Source: Bacteroidota bacterium (GTDB taxonomy: Bacteria > Bacteroidota > Ignavibacteria > Ignavibacteriales > Ignavibacteriaceae). From it: a stretch of DNA of 64,000 nt. Positions 57,712 to 64,000 of this stretch are shown in pieces. Numbering within the stretch: the first letter of the stretch is position 1; each line of letters starts with the position of its first letter. The notes beneath the pieces are model-generated. The model was not told where the DNA came from. It did no database searches and saw only the letters and a list, made by a program, of their open reading frames with translations. Both the position numbers and the translations under genes were made by a program. The DNA is taken from contig JAJYDC010000015.1 in the NCBI GenBank assembly GCA_021777835.1, forward strand, positions 1-64,000, read 5' to 3'.

Positions 57712-58662
57712 GTGAGTGATAATTATTATAAACCAAGAGGGTTTGGTGGATTTGCTCTTTTCCCGCCTGTTATTAAGAATTTAATTATAATTAATTCTGT
57801 TGTTTTTCTAATTCAGTTAATAGGGCAGCAAGTCGTTACAAGTACCGGCTTAACTTTTGCCGATATAATAACTAAGTATTTTGCGCTTATCCCCTTACAA
57901 GGAGTCCCGGTTCAAAATGCTCTGGGTGCAGTTTCATCTTGGCATTTCTATGCTTGGCAATTAATTACTTATCAGTTTATGCACGGGGGCTTTGCTCACA
58001 TTTTCTTTAATATGTTTGCGCTCTGGATGTTCGGAGTCGAAGTTGAATACTTTATGGGCTCTCGCAAGTTCCTATATTTCTATTTACTTTGCGGAGTTGT
58101 AGCCGGTGTATTCCAGCTATTCTTGCCTCCTCTATTTGGTGAAGCCCTTGCCCCAACTATAGGTGCTTCGGGCGCTATTTTCGGTGTTCTTGTTGCTTTT
58201 GCCATGCTTTTCCCTGATCGCTATATCTTCTTGTATTTCTTGATTCCGATCAAAGCTAAATATCTTATCCCGTTGTTTATCCTGATGGAATTATACTTCG
58301 CAGATACGGGCGGCGGTAATATTGCTCATTTAGCTCACCTTGGAGGAGCCTTGGCAGGATTCGTTTATATATTACTGGATAAAAATTCAGGCGTAAGCTT
58401 TAGCCGTGCTTTTAGAAAATCATCATCCGGTACATATAAAGGAGGAAATATTTTTAACTCCTTCGGAATGCCTTCTAATCCCTTTAAGAAAAAAGACAAC
58501 TCTGTCCAGGATGCCGACTTTTACGACGTGAATAATGATATTAAAGAAATCTCACAATCTGAAATAGATGAGATTTTAGAAAAGATTAGTAAATCAGGCT
58601 ATCAAAACCTTTCAGATAGGGAAAAGAAGATACTTTTTGAAGCAAGTAAAAGAATGAAATAA
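57712..58662 (+). CDS. rhomboid-family intramembrane serine protease
   Basis: A 316-residue protein with six or seven helices. The catalytic Ser153 is in IGASGAIFGVLVAF, the His in NIAHLAHLGGALAGF, and the helix-2 motif is HGGFAHIFFNMFALWMFG. A soluble C-terminal tail (about 230-316) ends in an amphipathic DEILEKISKSGYQNLSDREKKILFEAS segment, common in Bacteroidota rhomboids. GTG start. Confidence 0.93.
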   Translation: MSDNYYKPRGFGGFALFPPVIKNLIIINSVVFLIQLIGQQVVTSTGLTFADIITKYFALIPLQGVPVQNALGAVSSWHFYAWQLITYQFMHGGFAHIFFNMFALWMFGVEVEYFMGSRKFLYFYLLCGVVAGVFQLFLPPLFGEALAPTIGASGAIFGVLVAFAMLFPDRYIFLYFLIPIKAKYLIPLFILMELYFADTGGGNIAHLAHLGGALAGFVYILLDKNSGVSFSRAFRKSSSGTYKGGNIFNSFGMPSNPFKKKDNSVQDADFYDVNNDIKEISQSEIDEILEKISKSGYQNLSDREKKILFEASKRMK

Positions 58663-58688
58663 TTTTTAAACTAAGTTTATTGTTAAAA

Positions 58689-59000
58689 ATGAAAATTAAG
58701 CAAGTTGTAATAATATTAATTATATCTCAAGCTGTACTCTTTGTTTCCTGCTCTAATAAAAATACTATTCCGCAGGATAAGTTTGTTCACCTTTATGCTG
58801 AACTTATTTTTGCCCAGGATACAGCATCAACTCCGGCAACAAAGAAAGATTTCAAAACAGTTATCCTTGCAAGGTACGGTGTAACGGAATTGCAGTATCA
58901 AGCTACAGTAAATTATTATAATCAGGATCCTCAAAGATGGGCAGGGTTCTTTGATAAGGTTACTAAATATGTTTCCGAATTGCAGAAGAAGAAGTCTTAG
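58689..59000 (+). CDS. small lipoprotein, DUF4296-like
   Basis: The frame opens at TTG 58680, but ATG 58689 gives the signal MKIKQVVIILIISQAVLFVSC with lipobox FVSC. The mature part (about 80 residues: QDKFVHLYAELIFAQD...FKTVILARYGVTELQYQATVNYYNQDPQRWAGFFDKV) fits the DUF4296 pattern of Bacteroidota lipoproteins. Function unknown. Its last 38 bp overlap the end of recQ on the opposite strand. Confidence 0.75.
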   Translation: MKIKQVVIILIISQAVLFVSCSNKNTIPQDKFVHLYAELIFAQDTASTPATKKDFKTVILARYGVTELQYQATVNYYNQDPQRWAGFFDKVTKYVSELQKKKS

Positions 59001-61611
59001 ACTTACTCTTAGCTACTACTATTCTAATTAAAGAATAAGTTATCTCTTTTGGTAACTTATTCTTTAAGTCTTTGAGGTCGCTAAATCCCTTTCGAATTTC
59101 ATTTTCTATTAGTTCTAAATGATCATTTTCAAATAGATGAGTAACGTCGGTTGCCGGATAGTATTCAAGTATAGTCTCAACTTGCATTGATATAACTGCC
59201 TCTGATAACTTCCTCATAATGGCAATTTCTTTCAGCGAATACTCTTTATTTAATAACTTAAGCGTCTCATTAACATTAGCCGGAAATTGTGGATCGTTAT
59301 CTGCCTGCTCAGTATCCTTGACAGGAGAAGTATCATCCTTTGATCCGTAATTCTTGATGACTTCTATAAACTCATCACCAACCTTATTGTACATCCTTTC
59401 ATTGAACCCTTTAATCTTAAGTAGCTCATGCCTGCTTGTAGGTCTTAATTGCGCTATCATTCGAAGTGTTTCATCCGGACAAATCAAATAGCTGCTTTGT
59501 ATAAATTTCTTTGAGGCTCTCGATCTTACCTCCCTTAATAAATTAAATAGTTCAAGGTCAGCTTCGTAGTCTACTGTAGGTGATATATAATCTACTGTAG
59601 ATTCAATTTGTTCAATTATATTTTTCCCTTTTGCAGTTAACGATAATTTATTCTTTAATCCGCTTCGCGTACTAATAAAATTTTTCTCAATAAGTTCATG
59701 GAAAATATTTTTTAACTCATCAAGATCATAATTAGCACAGGAGCCGTAACTACCTAAGTTTTTATACTGCGCCGTGTTATCCAATCCCCGGAGAATTGAG
59801 TATAATAACTTTTCGTTTAGCCCGTCTTTAGCTGTGGATATTGTCTTAAGGATTATTTCTTTTATATAATCAGTACTTAATTCATTCATGCCCGTGCCGC
59901 TTTTGCAGTGATCGCATTTGCCGCATCTGTATTCCTCTACTTCCTCACCGAAGTAATTAAGTATAAATTTAAATCGGCAGTCTCCTGAAAATACATAGTC
60001 CACCATCTTATCTATTTTCGTTTGAAGTCTTAAATAGCTCTCGTTTAACTTCTTATAATCGATTCGCAATTTCATTGCCTCAATACGCGGAGTTATTAGA
60101 ATTGCGTTTTCTTTAGCCGAAGTTTTTTTATATGTAATCAATCCAAGATTCTCTAGTATAATTAACGACTCTTCAATATCCTTTTGAGATATGCCGATTT
60201 GTGAAGCTAATTCTGGGATCGCCAATTTTATTTTATCTTGGAAAATATTTCCGCCGAAATTCTTTATCAATTGGAGTACTGTTTCTTTCAATACTGAATT
60301 TGAGGTACTCTTTATAAAGTCCTTAAGCTGATCTTTCCCGGTATTAAATTGTATCTGCGGTTTCCTATCATATTCAGAAATTAGTTTTAAATAACCCGCC
60401 TCTTCCAATATTTTTATGGAAGAGTTAAGTAGTCCGCTAGATATTTTCTTACCGGCAGCACTTGATATAAAGTCCATATTTATTGGGATCTCTTTATCGG
60501 AAATATTTCCAACTGCAATTTTCCCATAATCACAAATGGCATCATAGATACTCTCAATCAGCTTTTTATCAGGGTGCGTTATTGAAAGGAAGAAATTCTG
60601 AATGCTAATGTCATCTTCGTCATGAAGAAGAAATGCGTATGATAATTTCCCGTCTCTACCGGCTCTTCCTATTTCCTGATAATAATTTTCAATTGACCCG
60701 GGTGTATTATAATGGATTATTAACCTAATGTCTTTTTTGTCAATACCCATTCCGAAAGCGTTAGTGGCAACTATAACTTTAATCTTGTCATTTATAAAAT
60801 CTTCCTGGATCTTTTTCCGCTGAAGCGGCAGCATGCCCGCATGATAAAATGCGCAGCTTATGCGGTTAAAATTTAAATACTCAGAAACCTCCTCAGCCAT
60901 TTTCCTTGAAGTTGTGTATATTATTGCTGGCGTTTTGAATGTCGAGATTAACTCCAGACACTTTTCCTTTTTCCTTCTGGTAACAATTGCTGTTAACTCA
61001 AGGTTGTCTCTTTCAAAACCCCTTATAAAATATTTCGGATTCTCCAGCTTAAGCTGCTCGGCTATATCTTTTACCACTTCAGGCGTGGCAGTAGCTGTAA
61101 AAGCGGAAATTTTCTTTATTGAAATGTAATCGGCAAACTCATTTATCTTTCTATAACTCGGTCTGAAATTATGCCCCCACTCGCTTATACAATGCGCTTC
61201 ATCTATAAATAAATATGTAGGCTGAAGCTTCTTAATCCTTTCAGCAAATTCTAAATTTGATAATCTTTCCGGAGCAACATATAATATTTTTACTCTTCCA
61301 TAAGCAATTTTCTGCAGAATATCTTCTGACTCGTAAAAAGTTTGGGTGCTGTTTATGAATGCAGCTGTTTCCTCATTTCGGTTAAGCGCATCAACCTGGT
61401 CCTTCATTAGAGCAATTAACGGGGATATAACTATCGAGAAGTTCTTAGCAATTAAAGCGGGAATTTGATAGCAAAGAGATTTCCCTGCGCCTGTCGGCAG
61501 TACCGATATTGCGTTGTCACCTTTTATTATTGCTTCTATAATTTCTAATTGATTCTGCCGGAATGAATCATAACCGAAATATTTTGATAATGCTTCCTGA
61601 GGACTCATCAA
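58963..61611 (-). CDS. recQ: ATP-dependent DNA helicase RecQ, long form
   Basis: An 882-residue superfamily 2 helicase. Walker A SVLPTGAGKSLCYQ, FIDEAHCISEWGHNFRPSY, SAFTATATPEV, VATNAFGMGIDKKDIR and QEIGRAGRDG are present. Zn-binding Cys lie around CRFKF...YRCGKCDHC, then a winged-helix part and an HRDC domain (about 715-775). It exceeds the usual RecQ length of about 600-730 by a C-terminal extension with a helix-turn-helix-like segment (LNKEYSLKEIAIMRKLSEAVI). Confidence 0.94.
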   Translation of the reverse strand: MMSPQEALSKYFGYDSFRQNQLEIIEAIIKGDNAISVLPTGAGKSLCYQIPALIAKNFSIVISPLIALMKDQVDALNRNEETAAFINSTQTFYESEDILQKIAYGRVKILYVAPERLSNLEFAERIKKLQPTYLFIDEAHCISEWGHNFRPSYRKINEFADYISIKKISAFTATATPEVVKDIAEQLKLENPKYFIRGFERDNLELTAIVTRRKKEKCLELISTFKTPAIIYTTSRKMAEEVSEYLNFNRISCAFYHAGMLPLQRKKIQEDFINDKIKVIVATNAFGMGIDKKDIRLIIHYNTPGSIENYYQEIGRAGRDGKLSYAFLLHDEDDISIQNFFLSITHPDKKLIESIYDAICDYGKIAVGNISDKEIPINMDFISSAAGKKISSGLLNSSIKILEEAGYLKLISEYDRKPQIQFNTGKDQLKDFIKSTSNSVLKETVLQLIKNFGGNIFQDKIKLAIPELASQIGISQKDIEESLIILENLGLITYKKTSAKENAILITPRIEAMKLRIDYKKLNESYLRLQTKIDKMVDYVFSGDCRFKFILNYFGEEVEEYRCGKCDHCKSGTGMNELSTDYIKEIILKTISTAKDGLNEKLLYSILRGLDNTAQYKNLGSYGSCANYDLDELKNIFHELIEKNFISTRSGLKNKLSLTAKGKNIIEQIESTVDYISPTVDYEADLELFNLLREVRSRASKKFIQSSYLICPDETLRMIAQLRPTSRHELLKIKGFNERMYNKVGDEFIEVIKNYGSKDDTSPVKDTEQADNDPQFPANVNETLKLLNKEYSLKEIAIMRKLSEAVISMQVETILEYYPATDVTHLFENDHLELIENEIRKGFSDLKDLKNKLPKEITYSLIRIVVAKSKSKTSSSAIRKHI

Positions 61612-61856
61612 TGCTTTGGTCTTTGTTTAGTGTGATTGAAAATAAACATCCCTTTAAAGATACAAAAATACAAATTCACAGATTCTTTGTCATTATTTTT
61701 ATTCTGACAACTCTTTATGATTGTTCCTATTATATGTTATAACGATTCACCTCAAAGAATCGTTCTGGATGGTTAAGCAGCCTATTTCCTCTATCCAATT
61801 AACGTAGCTTATAGAATTATTGTTGAGATTGCTTATAACATGCAATCTTGTCTCCG
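61612..61856. other. intergenic region with a hairpin, between recQ and the MFS gene
   Basis: No gene. AACGATTC (61741-61748) pairs with GAATCGTT (61757-61764) around CACCTCAA-type sequence. It lies downstream of the MFS gene (minus strand) and upstream of recQ, so it may end the MFS transcript; there is no T run beside it. Confidence 0.45.
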
Positions 61857-63119
61857 TTATTCAGATTCCTCACTTTGCGGTTTGTTCTGGCCCCTAAAAA
61901 ACCTACCATACATTATTAAATAAGCTCCCTGAAATATCGCACCGACGTAAAAGGGAAGCTCTAACTGACCCGTACTGAATAACAACCCGGCAATACTCGG
62001 CCCTACTGACTGCGGCAATTGCATTGACATTGCATTTAGACTAGTTGCTAAACCGCGTCGCTTATCTCGTACTAATCCAACTGTTAGTGCTTGACGAGCT
62101 CCGACTGAGCCCCGGTTAAATGCAGATCTTAATAGATATGCTAATGATGCTAGCCAGAAAAAAGGCATCAATGGAAGTGAGATCAAAAGTAAAAGTCCTA
62201 TAAATCTTGCCCATACTACCGACTTAACAATGCCGATTTTCTCACTTACTCTTCCGGTTAATAAAGACGAAATCCCAGTAAAGAAAAATGTAGCAGCCAT
62301 AATTGGCGCTATTGATGCGGGACCAACTCCAAATCTTATGGCAAACCAATATGAAATGAGCGGACCTGTAAACCCAATAGCAAGTCCGTTAAATGAATTT
62401 AGAAATACAAGCCCCGTAAGCATTTTATTTTCTTTACGCCTTATTTGTTTCTCCTCCTGTTTTTCATCTGCATTATTACCTTGCCTCGAGCCGCTGTATT
62501 TTTCTTCAGCATTAAAAATTAATAATATATTACCAATCGTTGCCGCTGTAACTATCAAAAATAAAGGACGATATGCAATTGCATTAATTGTCATGGGAGA
62601 GTGCCCCTTTCCAATCCAAGCGCTCAAGAATTCAGGTAACATAGCTAGTAAAGCTCCAACCCCCATTCCGAAAAATCCAAACGCAGTATTCATACTGTAA
62701 ACCCAACCTCGCCTTACTGCAGGTACTTCCTCCGCTAACCATGCTTGCTCAACAGGTGAAAAAGGACCTGCAGCGCCATTCGCACCGCGCCCAAATCCTG
62801 CAGCAATTATTGTAATAGATAAAATAACACTCTGTGCAGTTAAGAAAGCTGCAATGCTGCATAAAAATACAATACTTTCATATACTAAAAGGAAAGGTCT
62901 CCGCCGCATTCGATCACTCGCTACTCCAACCCCTAGACTTAAAAATGCTCCAAATAAACCTGCTGCACTAAGTACCAGCCCAATGTGGAATCCATTCCAT
63001 CCCAATGCATGTAAATATAAAGCCAAATCTACAACAAGTGCCCCCTGACCAACACTCCTAAATGCCCGTGCAAGAACCAACCGCTTTGTAGTTGGGTGAA
63101 GATCGTTAATTCTCATCAA
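61857..63119 (-). CDS. major facilitator superfamily transporter
   Basis: A 420-residue protein with 12 hydrophobic helices split by a basic loop (EEKYSGSRQGNNADEKQEEKQIRRKENK, about residues 206-232). The first loop carries GVASDRMRRRPFLL, the MFS motif A. The substrate is unknown. It lies beside an ArsM-like gene, but the intergenic gap and lack of an arsenic-specific signature do not prove a link. Confidence 0.9.
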   Translation of the reverse strand: MMRINDLHPTTKRLVLARAFRSVGQGALVVDLALYLHALGWNGFHIGLVLSAAGLFGAFLSLGVGVASDRMRRRPFLLVYESIVFLCSIAAFLTAQSVILSITIIAAGFGRGANGAAGPFSPVEQAWLAEEVPAVRRGWVYSMNTAFGFFGMGVGALLAMLPEFLSAWIGKGHSPMTINAIAYRPLFLIVTAATIGNILLIFNAEEKYSGSRQGNNADEKQEEKQIRRKENKMLTGLVFLNSFNGLAIGFTGPLISYWFAIRFGVGPASIAPIMAATFFFTGISSLLTGRVSEKIGIVKSVVWARFIGLLLLISLPLMPFFWLASLAYLLRSAFNRGSVGARQALTVGLVRDKRRGLATSLNAMSMQLPQSVGPSIAGLLFSTGQLELPFYVGAIFQGAYLIMYGRFFRGQNKPQSEESE

Positions 63120-63259
63120 TTCATCTTAATTAAAATTGGGAAGTATTATTAATTATTAAGTCGCCTTATTACCAAACGAAAATGTAAATAATAAACTTAG
63201 CTCCTTCTTTACTTCCCTTGTAAAAAATCATCTAAATAAATTTATTAAATAAAATTATT

Positions 63260-64000
63260 TTATCCTTTATATGCAACAACGGTAATGCTGAAAATCCCCT
63301 TGAGGGACTCTCCATTTAAACTCTGTGAGCTATTATTAGAATACATATCTCTATACTCCTTTAGCTCTTGTGCTGAAAGATATTTCGTTAGCAGCTCATC
63401 AGGCAGTTCAATTTTCTTCGTCTTCTTAATCTCAATTCCTTTGAACCCCGCATCTCCTATTATTTGTAAGTATTCAGTTTGCTGTAATGCTCCCGAAACA
63501 CACCCTGCATATAGCTCCGCGGACTTTTTGAGCTCATCAATCATCTCACCGTGCAGCACTACATCGGAAACGCAGAAATGCCCGCCCGGCTTCAAAATCC
63601 TAAATATTTCACTGAATGCTTTCCTCTTATCAGGAACTAGATTAAGTACGCAATTGCTTACTACTACATCAGCATATTCATTTTTCAATGGAATTGCCTC
63701 AATGTCGCCAAGTCTAAACTCTATATTTGTGTATCCTAATTTATTGTTATTTAAATTTGCCTTCTCAATCATCTCTTCTGTCATATCAATCCCCGTAACT
63801 ATGCCTTTGTCTCCAACAATTGCCCTGGCAATAAATACATCGTTTCCGGCACCCGAACCAAGATCAACCACTGAATCACCTTGCTGTATTCCGGCAAATT
63901 CAGTTGGCAATCCGCATCCTAGTCCAAGATCTGCATCTGCTATGTACCCTGATAAATTAGAGGCGTCATCCTTAAATACGGTATAATCCTTTATATCAGT
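63260..64000 (-). CDS. ArsM-like SAM-dependent methyltransferase (5' end outside window)
   Basis: The frame is open to the window edge, so the start is missing. The N-terminal piece DADLGLGCGLPTEFAGI matches the NLGLGCG segment of arsenite methyltransferases, then motif I VVDLGSGAGNDVFIAR, VVVSNCVLNLVPDKRKAF and CVSGALQQTEYL. Two of the cysteines used for arsenic binding in ArsM (in GLGCG and CVSGAL) are present; a third in the C-terminal part is not seen. It may methylate arsenite or another substrate. A TTG at 63910 is an internal codon. Confidence 0.75.
   Translation of the reverse strand, partial: TDIKDYTVFKDDASNLSGYIADADLGLGCGLPTEFAGIQQGDSVVDLGSGAGNDVFIARAIVGDKGIVTGIDMTEEMIEKANLNNNKLGYTNIEFRLGDIEAIPLKNEYADVVVSNCVLNLVPDKRKAFSEIFRILKPGGHFCVSDVVLHGEMIDELKKSAELYAGCVSGALQQTEYLQIIGDAGFKGIEIKKTKKIELPDELLTKYLSAQELKEYRDMYSNNSSQSLNGESLKGIFSITVVAYKG

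Noticed and set aside
62230-62700. 156-codon ORF opposite the MFS gene
   Set aside because: Antisense reading of membrane helices; no independent support.
63285-63986. 233-codon ORF on the plus strand opposite the ArsM-like gene
   Set aside because: It is a mirror of the real gene: no Shine-Dalgarno sequence, Ser/Leu/Pro-rich, and no recognised domain.

Overview
The window is AT-rich chromosomal DNA from a Gram-negative bacterium of the Bacteroidota/Chlorobiota/Ignavibacteriota group; an Ignavibacteria-like organism is my best guess, from gene content only. The reasons are many short lipoproteins, a beta-propeller protein whose C-terminal domain resembles type IX secretion targets, a DUF4296-like lipoprotein, a menaquinone-type C-methyltransferase, an outer-membrane beta-barrel candidate and a periplasmic chaperone of the PpiD/SurA kind. 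No tRNA, rRNA or CRISPR array was seen.

Layout. 1-300 is the end of an IS5-like transposase. 315-9263 (minus strand) is a housekeeping block: an orphan histidine kinase, purA, a STAS protein, a HAD hydrolase, gatA, two tandem tatA genes, purQ-purS, phosphatidylserine synthase and decarboxylase, and a divergent PurC-like protein that seems to have lost key residues. 9421-13052 (plus) holds ebfC-recR, a methyltransferase, two related lipoproteins (the second apparently starting at ATT) and ftsX. 13142-22102 is a surface-polysaccharide operon: SLBB export protein, Wzz/GumC-like protein, UDP-glucuronate decarboxylase, Wzx/MurJ-like flippase, GT9 and GT4 glycosyltransferases and a Wzy/WaaL-like protein.

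23500-28890 is the accessory part. It contains four copies of a paired-palindrome (REP/BIME-like) module, a duplicated long spacer, and a REP-associated tyrosine transposase (RAYT, 27147-27728) lying between two of the palindromes. The two large copies (about 23954-24733 and 26888-28352) behave like an empty site and a RAYT-filled site, so the inserted unit (about 676 bp, bounded by palindromes) can be read directly from the sequence. A TlpA-like protein gene lies between the copies.

28890-45408 is mixed metabolism: a secreted GH3 glycosidase, rdgB, a menaquinone methyltransferase, a PAP2 protein, rsmA, a ROK sugar kinase (apparently starting at CTG), an ABC-F ATPase, a propeller protein, a membrane glycosyltransferase-like protein, ribH, a PHP phosphoesterase and a Crp/Fnr regulator. 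46330-50785 is an isolated three-gene cassette of unknown function (radical SAM/SPASM protein, triple-repeat lipoprotein, outer-membrane candidate) between long AT-rich gaps. 51052 to the end has ppiD, aroK-aroB, gapA-pgk, a rhomboid protease, a lipoprotein, a long RecQ, an MFS transporter and an ArsM-like methyltransferase cut by the window edge.
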